A DNA stretch of 64,000 bases, taken from NCBI RefSeq assembly GCF_947497935.1, contig NZ_CANMIO010000002.1, forward strand, positions 248,001 through 312,000. Reading direction: 5' to 3'. Below the pieces are notes generated by a model. It saw only the letters and a program-made list of their open reading frames with translations, did not search any database and was not told where the DNA came from. The DNA comes from an uncultured Shewanella sp. (GTDB taxonomy: Bacteria > Pseudomonadota > Gammaproteobacteria > Enterobacterales > Shewanellaceae). Below are positions 29,451 to 37,937 of this stretch, piece after piece (the stretch's first letter is position 1; the number at the start of each line of letters is the position of its first letter). Made by a program: the position numbers and the translations under genes.

Positions 29451-30190
29451 TGGTTCCAATGGCCTGCAGCGGTGCATGTGCAGAACCTAGAAGTTCAGCC
29501 AAAACAGTGAACCTTTACCTCACCAATGCTTAGGCTGCATTTGATGTAGCTTCCCACACCAGTGGTTCCAATGGCCTGCAGCGGTGCATGTGCAGAACCT
29601 AGAGGTTCAGCCAAAGCATGAACCTTTGCTTCACTAATTCTTAGGTCGTTGTTGGTTTATCTGCCACCATCATTGGTTCCAATGGCCTGCGGCCAGCGCA
29701 TGTGCAGACACTGCCGAAGCACGCTGCAAGCACATCCCTGTGAGCTCTACGGTTTCATCCCTGAAACCGAAGGCTTCAGCCGTATCTACACGGGTTAGAC
29801 AAGCGTAATGTTTAGGTTTTTTACTTCCATTTCAATACCTAAAATATCTAAATGTTTTACTTAGAAGTCAAAGAAAACACCAATCCCCATCGGAGTTGCT
29901 GAAGTCATTGAAGAACTCTTGTAAACATTAGGCGCGTGAGCGAGTCATGGATGACGAGGTAGCCTTAGGTGAGCTAGGGATGGATGACGAGGTAGCCTTA
30001 GGTGAGCTAGGGATGGCGAATATGAGGCGATAGCGATTTTCGAAAATGACTGAGGATCAACAACTTCGTTAGGGGCGGCTCGGACTCTTTATTACAGAAA
30101 TGGCCAAGAGGGGGAAGCTGTTGCCCCCCCTTTTGCCCGAGTGTGAGCTGGAAGCTCACGACCTTAGTTGTTAGACGAAGTCTAACTCCC
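29451..30190 (+). repeat. Family-B hairpin mosaic repeat, copy B1
   Basis: Begins with three imperfect tandem units of 111-112 bp starting TGGTTCCAATGGCC (29451, 29563, 29674). Next comes hairpin GGTTTC-ATCCCT-GAAACC, a less structured middle, and a 33-bp tandem repeat (29947 and 29980) containing GTCAT-gg-ATGAC. The conserved tail starts at ATGAGGCGATAGCGATTTTC and ends with hairpins GTGAGC-tggaa-GCTCAC and GTTAGACGAAGTCTAAC. Lies between a hypothetical gene and the 3' end of the M20 gene. Frames inside are short. Confidence 0.85.
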
Positions 30191-30224
30191 CCCTTGCGAG
30201 CGCTTGACGCAAAAACCAAGCAAC

Positions 30225-30257
30225 AAAAAAAGGCTATGAACCTAAGCTCATAGCCTT
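30225..30257 (-). terminator. Intrinsic terminator of the M24-racemase-EamA-M20 operon
   Basis: On the minus strand AAGGCTATGAG, loop, TTCATAGCCTT, then seven Ts, 42 bp past the stop of the M20 gene. Confidence 0.88.
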
Positions 30258-30298
30258 AATCTAAACCCTGCAATATATAGCAAATAGTTTATAACGAA

Positions 30299-31453
30299 CT
30301 ATTTAGCCAAACACTGTTCAACCAGCGTCTGCCAGTATCTCAGACCAGATACTAAGATATTGTCGTTAAAGTCGTAAGTTGGCTTGTGTAGCGCCACGCT
30401 ACCACAACCACAGCCTGCGCCGTTACCCACTAGGATGTAACAACCTGGTGCTTCACGTAGCATGAACGAGAAGTCTTCACTGATAGTGAATGGCTGACAG
30501 CTGCCGTTAACTTTATCTTCGCCAACAACTGTCTCAGCAGCGCGAATCGCGAAAGCCGTTTCAGCTGGGGTGTTGATAGTCGATAAGAAGCTGTTGTTGA
30601 ACTTGTAAGTGTAATCAACGCCTGCTGACATACACTGACCCGCAACGACGCGCTCAAGGGCTTTCTCAATCTTGTTTAACGCGATATCAGTAAAGCTACG
30701 AGTATCACCTGTGATAGTCACTTTAGTTGGGATAACGTTAACTGTACCGTTAGTAGCAAACTCAGTTACCGAGATAACTGCAGTTTCATCAATCGCGCTT
30801 AGGTTACGCGATACGATAGTTTGAATTGCTGTGACGATTTGCGCGCCAACAACGATAGGGTCAGTCCCCATATGTGGCATTGCCGCGTGGCCGCCCGTTG
30901 CTAGTACTTCAATTTCAAAGCTACTTTCGCTTGCCATTACTGAGTGTGGGCGAGTCACGAAGTGACCTGCTTCAATACCCGGTAGGTTATGCATCGCGTA
31001 CACGCCGTCGATTTTCCAACGAGTGAATAGGCCGTCGGCGATCATCGCTTTAGCACCCGTGCCGCGCTCTTCATCTGGTTGGAAGATGAAGTAAACCGTA
31101 CCGTCGAAGTTCTTAGTTTGTGCCAGCTCATGGGCAGCAGCAAGTAGCATTGCCGTGTGACCATCGTGACCACAAGCGTGCATTGCACCTTCATTTACTG
31201 ATGCGTAATCGAAAGTGTTTTCTTCATGAATATGCAGGGCGTCCATGTCGGCACGTAGACCAATTGAACGATCGCTATCACCACATTTTAAGATACCTAC
31301 AACGCCAGTGCCGCCGATGCCTGTGTGCACTTCAATGCCAAACTCTTCTAGTTTAGCTGCTACAAATGCTGCAGTCTCGTGCTCTTGGGTACCAAACTCT
31401 GGGTGCTGGTGAATGTGATGACGCCACTCAATAACTTTCTGTTCGATATTCAT
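30299..31453 (-). CDS. M20 family metallo-amidohydrolase
   Basis: A 384-residue M20D-type amidohydrolase (hippuricase/IAA-amino acid hydrolase branch). Motifs: RHHIHQHPEFGTQEHETAAF at the N-terminus, GLRADMDAL, HACGHDGHTAMLL, FQPDEERGTGAKAMI and ISEDFSFML, giving the dinuclear metal ligands. Such enzymes remove acyl groups from N-acyl amino acids. Last gene of a minus-strand operon with M24 hydrolase, racemase-like protein and EamA carrier; it may deacylate the transported substrate (inference). Confidence 0.92.
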   Translation of the reverse strand: MNIEQKVIEWRHHIHQHPEFGTQEHETAAFVAAKLEEFGIEVHTGIGGTGVVGILKCGDSDRSIGLRADMDALHIHEENTFDYASVNEGAMHACGHDGHTAMLLAAAHELAQTKNFDGTVYFIFQPDEERGTGAKAMIADGLFTRWKIDGVYAMHNLPGIEAGHFVTRPHSVMASESSFEIEVLATGGHAAMPHMGTDPIVVGAQIVTAIQTIVSRNLSAIDETAVISVTEFATNGTVNVIPTKVTITGDTRSFTDIALNKIEKALERVVAGQCMSAGVDYTYKFNNSFLSTINTPAETAFAIRAAETVVGEDKVNGSCQPFTISEDFSFMLREAPGCYILVGNGAGCGCGSVALHKPTYDFNDNILVSGLRYWQTLVEQCLAK

Positions 31454-31477
31454 ATGCTTTTCTCTTTATAACAACAA

Positions 31478-31498
31478 ACCGGTGACTAGGTCACCGGT
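31478..31498 (-). other. Perfect intercistronic hairpin
   Basis: ACCGGTGAC-tag-GTCACCGGT, a perfect 9-bp stem with a 3-nt loop in the gap between the EamA and M20 genes. There is no T run, so it is not a classic terminator; it could set mRNA stability between the two cistrons. The inner GTGAC-3nt-GTCAC has the form of a family-A module. Confidence 0.6.
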
Positions 31499-31536
31499 GA
31501 TAAAAATTGATTTAATTTGCTAACTGAAGCTCTCAG

Positions 31537-32523
31537 TTACTGGCTGCGGCATGGCTTAGGTGCGATTGGTAGCTCTGCTTCCGCCTCTTCCGCCTTTGCC
31601 TTGTTCTTGTTGCCAAGTTTCATGAAGGCAATCATCGAAGTAATAACCACAGCGATAGCAATTAAGCGCATTGGTGTTACCTGCTCACCTAGAGCAAATA
31701 CTGCTAGGATGAATGAAGACAGTGGCATTAGGTTTAGCGCCATACCGGTACCGTCAACACCTACACGCTCCATACCGTAGATGTAAACTAGGTAGCTCAT
31801 ACCTGAAATACATACACCTAAGATAACGATACATAGGATACGTAGTGGTGAGCTAAACACGTTCAATGCAGAGCTAAAGTCAGCGCCAACAACGAACAGG
31901 TACAAACCAAAACCAAGTGCAGCGAATACAAACTGGTGGAACATAGTCGCAACTGAACCGTACTTGTCAGCCAGTTTGGCACGAGCATAAGCCATGGTTG
32001 CAAAGCTTGCTGCTGAGCCGAAACAGATTAGGTGACCAATGTTGAAACCTTGTGTTTCAGACTGTGGGTCCATCACTAGAATCGCCACACCTAGGAAAGC
32101 ACCTAGTGCACACATGATTTGCATAACAGTGAAACGCTCACCGTGACGCAGGAAGCCAACACTCAAGATTAGGATTGGGATCAAACCTTGGATAACGCCG
32201 TTTTCAGAGGCAGTAATATAATCCAAAGATAGGAATGATAGGAAGCTGAAAGAACCTTGACCAATGATACCGCAACATGCAGCCCAGAAGATGTCCTTAC
32301 GGTTTTCCCAGTTAAGCTTGAAATCGGCTTTCTTAGTCATCTTGCCCGTTGCAAGACCGATGTTGAAAATCAAACCTAGGGTAATAAATGCAACAGTATA
32401 ACGTAACCAAACAAGTACTTGAGGATCCATCACCTCAAGGATCGGTGTACCTACAATCCACGGGATACCCCACAACAGACCAACGAAAATCGCAGCCATC
32501 CAACCTTTTTGTGTATTAGTCAT
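31537..32523 (-). CDS. EamA/DMT family transporter
   Basis: A 328-residue membrane protein with ten hydrophobic segments in two EamA halves (IFVGLLWGIPWIVG at the start; the second half begins near GHLICFGSAASFATMAYARA). Drug/metabolite carriers of this family often export amino acids or related metabolites. Placed within a four-gene catabolic operon, so its substrate is likely the compound or a product handled there. Ends in a polar tail. Confidence 0.9.
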   Translation of the reverse strand: MTNTQKGWMAAIFVGLLWGIPWIVGTPILEVMDPQVLVWLRYTVAFITLGLIFNIGLATGKMTKKADFKLNWENRKDIFWAACCGIIGQGSFSFLSFLSLDYITASENGVIQGLIPILILSVGFLRHGERFTVMQIMCALGAFLGVAILVMDPQSETQGFNIGHLICFGSAASFATMAYARAKLADKYGSVATMFHQFVFAALGFGLYLFVVGADFSSALNVFSSPLRILCIVILGVCISGMSYLVYIYGMERVGVDGTGMALNLMPLSSFILAVFALGEQVTPMRLIAIAVVITSMIAFMKLGNKNKAKAEEAEAELPIAPKPCRSQ

Positions 32524-32562
32524 TATTATTTTTCCAACAATTTATATTTGGTAGTCAACAGC

Positions 32563-33342
32563 TTAAGCTGTCTGATTATTAAGTAGTTTGCCGTAACCTG
32601 GGCATTGAGCCACGTTGCCGGTTAGGTGCATTGCATGCCAGAACATGGCAGAGTTACTGCACACAACTGGAATGCCGAATTTCGCTTCGATCTCTTCGAT
32701 ATAATCAAGTACACGTAAGTTAGTGCATGACATAAATACTAATTCTGCGTCAGAATCTTTTAGCATCTGCTCAAGCGCTGCGAACATAGATTCTTTAGCC
32801 ACTAGAGTGATGTCGGTATCGCGTTCGATACCCAATGAACCGAGTGTTACTACGTCAAAATCTGCATCAGTTAACTGCTGGTACAGTGGGTAGTTAACGC
32901 TGGTTGGGTATGGTGAGAACACAGCAATCTTTTTCGCGTTCAAATGCTTGAATGACGCTTTTGCTGCTGTCCATGGGTTAGTCGCTGGGATGTCGCCACG
33001 GTTTTGAGTCAATAAGTCAGCGACTTTTTCTTCGCCGATAATGATTGAAGCTGATGTGCAGCCAAATGCCATCACATCCATAGGTAGACCTGTTGCGATC
33101 AAGTCAGACGCTTCAACGATTCCGCTAGCGATTTGATCAAGTGCTTCAGGGGTCATTTCGCTTGAGTAGTAGACGCGAGAGCTAAATACGCCTGCTTGTG
33201 TGCCGAGTAGCTTAGCCCAGTCCATTTCTAGACTGTGGTCTGTACTTAACTGCACTAGACCGATATGTACGCGGTTAATTCTTGGAGCCTGCTTGTGCTC
33301 AAGCGGCTGTTCAAACGAGGTAAAGGCTTCAAAACTCATCAT
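32563..33342 (-). CDS. Asp/Glu racemase superfamily protein (maleate isomerase/arylmalonate decarboxylase-like)
   Basis: A protein of about 260 residues. The frame is open from a TTG at 33393, but tandem ATGs at 33342/33339 preceded by GAAGAG are the likelier start. The first half has an active-site Cys in MAFGCTSASIIIG, the second in LVFMSCTNLRVLDYIE, the two-cysteine pattern of the family. Members racemise amino acids, isomerise maleate or decarboxylate arylmalonates. EutA of ectoine-use clusters belongs here and, as here, is encoded beside an M24 hydrolase. Exact activity unknown. Confidence 0.82.
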   Translation of the reverse strand: MMSFEAFTSFEQPLEHKQAPRINRVHIGLVQLSTDHSLEMDWAKLLGTQAGVFSSRVYYSSEMTPEALDQIASGIVEASDLIATGLPMDVMAFGCTSASIIIGEEKVADLLTQNRGDIPATNPWTAAKASFKHLNAKKIAVFSPYPTSVNYPLYQQLTDADFDVVTLGSLGIERDTDITLVAKESMFAALEQMLKDSDAELVFMSCTNLRVLDYIEEIEAKFGIPVVCSNSAMFWHAMHLTGNVAQCPGYGKLLNNQTA

Positions 33343-33406
33343 AATGAGATGCTCTTCAGTAATGATTTCTCCGGCTCCCTCCGGAGAAATCAATGGCTAT
33401 ATAAAG

Positions 33407-34573
33407 TTATTTGATAATCAATAATTCTGGTTCAGCGCGCTTGCTTAACCACTCTGCACCGTTCTCGGTGATCACGATGTTCTCTTCGTGAACCATAGAC
33501 TTACCTGGTGCGTAAACCATGCCTGGCTCTAGTGTCATCACCATGCCTGGCACTAATAGTGTATTGTCAGTTGCCGTGTTAGACGGGCGCTCAGTTAGCT
33601 CCATACCTAAGCCGTGACCTAGACGACCTACGTCGTTACCTAGTGCACCGTTAGCCTCTAGTACTTTCCACATTGCGTTGTAGATGTCTGAAGTAGTGTT
33701 ACCTGGGCGTGCAGCGTCAAAACCTGCAGTAGTCGCGTCATAAGTTGCACGATAAGCCGCTTTAGTTTGCTCACTTGCGTGGCCAAATGCCCAGTTACGG
33801 TCGAAGTCTGAGAAGTAACCGTCACGTACTGCACCGGTGTCGATGATTAGTACGTCGCCGTCTTCGATTACACGGTCAGTTGGACCCATGATAATACTGT
33901 CGTAACCGTCTTGGCCTGAACCTGCGATGATGTATGGACATTCATCGGCGCCTTCCATCAGCATATCGATACCGAACTGCTTACAGATTTCACGCTCCGT
34001 CATACCCGCTTTTGCGTAACCAGGGATCTTGTCGAAGCCCACGTTAGTGATGCGACAGATTTCACGTACTTTTTCGATCTCAGCTTCAGACTTGACCTGA
34101 CGAAGCTCATGAACAGCTAGCGATACGTCAACGAATTCTTTGTTTATTAAAGTAGTTAACTGTAGGTAGTTAGCTACTGGCATACGTAGGTGAGACTCAA
34201 TACCTAGGGTTGCACCTACACGGCCAAAGCGTGAAGGAAGGCTGTTAAGCACGCTAGCAACGATGCTGATACCGTCGTCTTCTGGACGTGGTGAAGCCCA
34301 AGTGTGAATGTCTTCAACCCAAGTACCCGCCATGCCGCTTGCACCAATTTCTGGAATAACCGCGATTGGCTTGCCTTCTGCAGGAAGGATTAGGAACCAT
34401 GGACGAGTCGGGCTGTGCCAGAACTGAGTGTGGAAGCCTGAAAAGTAACGTACGTTAGGCTCGGTAGTTAACAAAATCGCGTCTACTTCTAGCTCACGCA
34501 TTTTCTGCTGCGCTTTAGTCGCACGCATTTCAAATTCAGCTGTTGTAAATCCACGCTGTAATATGCTTTTCAT
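33407..34573 (-). CDS. M24 family hydrolase (Xaa-Pro peptidase/ectoine hydrolase-like)
   Basis: About 388 residues from the ATG at 34573, which has a good GGAG site; an upstream TTG adds 7 residues. N-terminal creatinase-type domain (LLTTEPNVRYFSGFHTQFWH), then the pita-bread domain with metal ligands in VLIIDTGAVRDGYFSDFDRN, GHGLGMELTERP and TLEPGMVY ... VHEENIVIT. The closest named relatives by motif are DoeA/EutD ectoine hydrolases and Xaa-Pro dipeptidases. First gene of the minus-strand operon. Confidence 0.85.
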   Translation of the reverse strand: MKSILQRGFTTAEFEMRATKAQQKMRELEVDAILLTTEPNVRYFSGFHTQFWHSPTRPWFLILPAEGKPIAVIPEIGASGMAGTWVEDIHTWASPRPEDDGISIVASVLNSLPSRFGRVGATLGIESHLRMPVANYLQLTTLINKEFVDVSLAVHELRQVKSEAEIEKVREICRITNVGFDKIPGYAKAGMTEREICKQFGIDMLMEGADECPYIIAGSGQDGYDSIIMGPTDRVIEDGDVLIIDTGAVRDGYFSDFDRNWAFGHASEQTKAAYRATYDATTAGFDAARPGNTTSDIYNAMWKVLEANGALGNDVGRLGHGLGMELTERPSNTATDNTLLVPGMVMTLEPGMVYAPGKSMVHEENIVITENGAEWLSKRAEPELLIIK

Positions 34574-34613
34574 TTTTATCTCCACATCCCACAAACTGGC
34601 CTATTTGCCAAAA

Positions 34614-34629
34614 GGTCACTAAAGTGACC
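34614..34629 (-). promoter_or_regulatory. Leader hairpin before the M24 operon
   Basis: GGTCAC-TAAA-GTGACC, about 40 nt upstream of the M24 start, next to a smaller TGGC...GCCA pair (34597-34610). It could be an operator or a leader-RNA hairpin. Confidence 0.4.
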
Positions 34630-34853
34630 GGAAATCAGTTTTAGTCAACTATCGTTAACTTGGTGCGCATCATACTGTTTGCTGAATTTAAAAATGTGAC
34701 GCATATCTCATAGTCAAAATCTGTTAACTCAGGATATGCTGTTAAACAAAAAAATCATGACCAAAGTCAAATATTTTAAACCATAGTTAAATTTAACTTG
34801 CTTAAAACCGCAAAAAAACGTCCCATAGTTACATAAAGTTGATTCAAGGCTTG

Positions 34854-34880
34854 TATTGTTGACTCAAAAAGTTGACAATA
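34854..34880. promoter_or_regulatory. Candidate operator in the divergent control region
   Basis: Inverted repeat with outer arms TATTGT and ACAATA and inner TGAC...GTTG around TCAAAAA. It lies 34 bp before the regulator gene start, between two divergent catabolic operons, so it is a likely site for the regulator at 34915-35595. A further GTTGATTCAA copy of the half-site lies just upstream. Confidence 0.5.
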
Positions 34881-34914
34881 ACAGCATCTATAGTTCACAA
34901 AAGTAATCTAAAAA

Positions 34915-35595
34915 ATGATTAAAGCGGCAGAACAGGCATTTAAAACGGAATTTACAGCTAGTGATCGTCAGCTATTGCAAAGCTATTTCTACTTAGCTGA
35001 AAGCATGGCCGATCTAATAGGGCCTCACTGCGAAGTCGTAATCCATTCTTTAGAGAGCTTTGAGCAGTCGGTGGTGAAGATTGTTAATGGTCACCATACA
35101 GGTCGAAAAGTAGGGTCGCCGATAACCGACTTAGGTTTAAAAATGTTGCGCCAGTACGAACAAACGGGCGAGCTAACACCTAAGAGCTACTTTAGTAATA
35201 ACAAGGATGGCGAGATGTTGAAGTCGAGCACCTGCATATTACAAGGCGAGAAAGGCAAACCAATTGGTATGTTTTGCGTCAATATGAACTTGTCGCACCC
35301 GTTCCCAGAGATCATTAAAACCTTGATGCCTGACATGTCACAGCATCACAGTTTCGATATGACTGAAAACTTCAGTTCATCGGCTGGAGATGTGGTTGAA
35401 CAAGCGTTAAGCCACGCGGTAACAGAGGTAGAAGCAGACCCTAATGTCAACCTAAAAGGCCGCAATAAAGCTATTACTAAGGTGTTGTTTGACAACGGCA
35501 TCTTTGAATTAAAAGAAGCGACTAACATAGTTGCTAACCATTTAAGTATTACCAAGCATGCGGTGTACAAGTACATCCGTGAATTTAAATCCTAA
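34915..35595 (+). CDS. YheO/DauR-type transcriptional regulator (PAS-like + HTH)
   Basis: A 226-residue protein. The N-terminal YheO-like PAS domain (YFYLAESMADLIGPHCEVVI; GKPIGMFCVNMN) is followed by a C-terminal helix-turn-helix (FELKEATNIVANHLSITKHA then VYKYIREF). DauR, which controls D-arginine catabolism in Pseudomonas, has this architecture. Here it heads a plus-strand operon with RidA and diaminopropionate ammonia-lyase and faces a divergent hydrolase operon, so it probably senses an amino-acid-like substrate of this cluster. Confidence 0.85.
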   Translation: MIKAAEQAFKTEFTASDRQLLQSYFYLAESMADLIGPHCEVVIHSLESFEQSVVKIVNGHHTGRKVGSPITDLGLKMLRQYEQTGELTPKSYFSNNKDGEMLKSSTCILQGEKGKPIGMFCVNMNLSHPFPEIIKTLMPDMSQHHSFDMTENFSSSAGDVVEQALSHAVTEVEADPNVNLKGRNKAITKVLFDNGIFELKEATNIVANHLSITKHAVYKYIREFKS

Positions 35596-35615
35596 TTATC
35601 AGAGATAACTAAGCT

Positions 35616-35999
35616 ATGAAAACTGTAATCCATACTGAAAATGCTCCAGCTGCAATTGGTCCATACTCTCAAGCACTTGCTTTCGACAAGTTAGTATTTA
35701 CCTCAGGTCAGCTGCCGCTAGACCCTGCAACTATGGCTTTCGTAGAAGGTGGTATTAAGGAACAGGCTTTCCAATCTCTAAACAACCTTAAAGCTGTTCT
35801 AGAACAAGCTGGCGCAGGTACTGATACTGTACTTAAGACCACTTGTTTCCTAGCTGATATGGAAGATTTCGTTGCTTTCAACGAAGTTTACACTGAAGTA
35901 TTCGGTACTGAAGCGGCTCCAGCTCGTTCTTGTGTACAAGCTGCTCGTCTTCCAAAAGACGCACTAGTAGAAGTTGAAGCGATCGCTTTCATCAAATAA
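35616..35999 (+). CDS. ridA: RidA family enamine/imine deaminase
   Basis: A 127-residue RidA/YjgF protein: PAAIGPYSQALAFDKLVFTS, GQLPLDPAT, and the C-terminal block PARSCVQAARLPKDALVEVE with the key Arg and Glu. RidA hydrolyses reactive 2-aminoacrylate and related imines. Its position 20 bp after the regulator and before dpaL makes sense, since diaminopropionate ammonia-lyase releases 2-aminoacrylate. Confidence 0.95.
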   Translation: MKTVIHTENAPAAIGPYSQALAFDKLVFTSGQLPLDPATMAFVEGGIKEQAFQSLNNLKAVLEQAGAGTDTVLKTTCFLADMEDFVAFNEVYTEVFGTEAAPARSCVQAARLPKDALVEVEAIAFIK

Positions 36000-36110
36000 C
36001 TTAAATTTAGGCTAATAACAGCCTATTTAAGTCAGTCTGACTGTCCATTTACTTCTAAATAAGTTGAATGGACAGCAGCCCTTCTTGTTCAAACATTTAT
36101 AGTGGTTACC

Positions 36111-37289
36111 ATGCTAAAGCTGACTCAAAATGATTTCTTTAACGGCGAGACTTCTGAACTTTTTACGGCTCAGGTCGCTGAACAAACTCGTCAATTCCAC
36201 AAGCAGATCGAGGCTTACCAGCCAACTCCGCTGGTCTCTTTAGAGCAGCTTGCTGCGCGCCTAGGCGTTAAAGCGATTCTGGTTAAAGACGAATCTTACC
36301 GTTTCGGTCTAAATGCATTTAAGGTACTTGGTGGTTCTTACGCATTAGGTAAGCAACTAGCTGAGCACTTAAACGTAGATATCAGCGAAATTGATATGAA
36401 AACCGTTGCCGCTAAACTAAGCGCGCCACTGGTTTTCGCAACTGCAACTGCCGGTAACCACGGTACAGGTGTAGCTTGGGCTGCACGTGAAATGGGTCAA
36501 AAGGCTGTTGTATACATGCCAAAGGGCTCATCACAAGCAAGCGTAACTCGCATTAAAAATCTAGGTGCTGAGTGTATCGTTACTGATTGTAACTACGACG
36601 ACACCGTACGTATTGCTAACCAAACCGCTTCTGAAAACGGTTGGATGCTAGTACAAGATACCGCTTGGGAAGGTTACGACAAGATCCCAACTTGGATCTC
36701 GCAAGGCTATATGACTATGGCTGTTGAAGCGCAAGAGCAAGTTGAAGCTATGGGTCTTAAGCCGACTCACCTAATGCTACAAGCTGGTGTTGGCGCAATG
36801 GCTGGCGGCCTTTTAGGTTACTTTGCTGACAAAGTTGGCGCAAACAACTTCAAGACCATTATTGCTGAGCCAGCAAAGGCTGATTGTATCTACAACTCAG
36901 GCATTAAAGGCGAAATGGTTGCCGTTACTGGCGAGCTAAACTCTATCATGGCAGGTCTTGCATGCGGCGAGCCTAACCCAGTGACTTGGCCAATCCTAAA
37001 GCAGTGCAGCAGCTTCTTCGCATCAGTTGAAGACGAAGTGACTGCGACTGGTATGCGCGTTCTTGGTAACCCACTAGCTGGCGATACTAAGGTTGTTAGC
37101 GGCGAGTCAGGAGCACTAACTCTAGGCCTACTTTACATGCTAGCAAGCCGTGAAGAGTACAGCGAATACCGCACTCAGCTTGGTCTAGACCAAGATGCAG
37201 TTATCATGCTGTTCAGCACTGAAGGCGACACTAACCCAGACCGTTACCGTCAAATCGTTTGGGAAGGCATGCACAGCACTGCGAAATAA
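36111..37289 (+). CDS. dpaL: Diaminopropionate ammonia-lyase
   Basis: A 392-residue fold-type II PLP enzyme matching YgeX/DpaL. The PLP lysine is in YRFGLNAFKVLGGSYALGKQ; the phosphate-binding and substrate region includes TATAGNHGTGVAWAAREMGQ and GVGAMAGGLLGY; CGEPNPVTWPIL is family-typical. It splits 2,3-diaminopropionate (both D and L forms in known enzymes) to pyruvate and ammonia via aminoacrylate. A GTG 9 bp upstream is an alternative start. Third gene of the plus-strand operon. Confidence 0.93.
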   Translation: MLKLTQNDFFNGETSELFTAQVAEQTRQFHKQIEAYQPTPLVSLEQLAARLGVKAILVKDESYRFGLNAFKVLGGSYALGKQLAEHLNVDISEIDMKTVAAKLSAPLVFATATAGNHGTGVAWAAREMGQKAVVYMPKGSSQASVTRIKNLGAECIVTDCNYDDTVRIANQTASENGWMLVQDTAWEGYDKIPTWISQGYMTMAVEAQEQVEAMGLKPTHLMLQAGVGAMAGGLLGYFADKVGANNFKTIIAEPAKADCIYNSGIKGEMVAVTGELNSIMAGLACGEPNPVTWPILKQCSSFFASVEDEVTATGMRVLGNPLAGDTKVVSGESGALTLGLLYMLASREEYSEYRTQLGLDQDAVIMLFSTEGDTNPDRYRQIVWEGMHSTAK

Positions 37290-37303
37290 GTTCTTAGAAT
37301 TTA

Positions 37304-37340
37304 GATAACAAAGCCGCTTATTAGCGGCTTTTTTGTTATC
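37304..37340 (+). terminator. Intrinsic terminator of dpaL
   Basis: AAAGCCGCT-TATT-AGCGGCTTTTTT, with arms extended by GATAAC...GTTATC. 15 bp after the dpaL stop. Confidence 0.88.
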
Positions 37341-37342
37341 TA

Positions 37343-37815
37343 AAAATAGATCCTAGGTTCTAGAACGGTGCTACGCACCTGCGAGGACGCCAACAAGTTG
37401 GCTGCTAGGAAAAGCTTAAAAGCACATCAAAAGCAGCCTCACTGAACGTCTTTGCTTTTCCGTAAGCACAGCGTTCCTTCAGTGACGTAGTCACGTTCCC
37501 TAGGCCGCAGGCCGCCCGTCTTGGCTTTAAAAAAGGACCTAGGTTCTAGAACGGTGCTACGCACCTGCGAGGACGCCAACAAGTTGGCTGCTAGGAAAAG
37601 CATAACAGCACATCAAAAGCTGCCCCACGGAACTTCTTTGCTTTACCTTCTTTGCTTTACCTTCTTTGCTTTACCTTCTTTGCTTTTCCTAGGACCTAGG
37701 ACCTCGAACCTAGGATCTATCTTTTCCTAGAAGCGACATCGTCGCGCTCTCGAAGTGACGCAGTCACGCCCTCGCAGGTCGCAGCCCGTCCTCGTCTTAG
37801 CTTGTCCTAGGACCA
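37343..37815 (-). repeat. Family-A hairpin mosaic repeat, two tandem copies (A5a, A5b), inverted
   Basis: Inverted relative to A1-A4. Two units follow each other (split near 37528). Both have the right-arm inverse GGTGC-tac-GCACC, CCAAC-aa-GTTGG and CTAGGAAAAGC. The left-arm inverses differ: A5a has GTGAC-gta-GTCAC and GGCC-gca-GGCC; A5b has GCGAC-atc-GTCGC (37733-37745) and GTGAC-gca-GTCAC. A 14-bp tandem repeat sits in A5b. Confidence 0.85.
37633..37687. repeat. Tandem 14-bp repeat within repeat A5b
   Basis: CTTCTTTGCTTTAC three times followed by a fourth unit that runs into CTTTTCCTAGG. It matches the inverse of the GGTAAAGCAAA word found in the middle of A1 and A2, so an internal piece of the family-A element has expanded here. 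Confidence 0.85.
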
Positions 37816-37937
37816 TTCTCCCCCTTCCTCCAACCTTCAATTTTTCTTACGCTAACTGTCAGCAGTATTTAATTTATCAAAACAGGTGCAGGCGCTATAC
37901 TTTAAGACCTACCCGCCTTTTTCTGCAGCCCTAATTG

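Noticed and set aside
29451..30190. CRISPR array
   Set aside because: Units are 111-112 bp and contiguous, without short direct repeats separated by unique spacers, and no cas genes are in the window.
30007..30219. 70-codon minus-strand frame before the M20 terminator
   Set aside because: Falls in the tail of family-B repeat B1, with no ribosome site and no conservation in B2 or B3.
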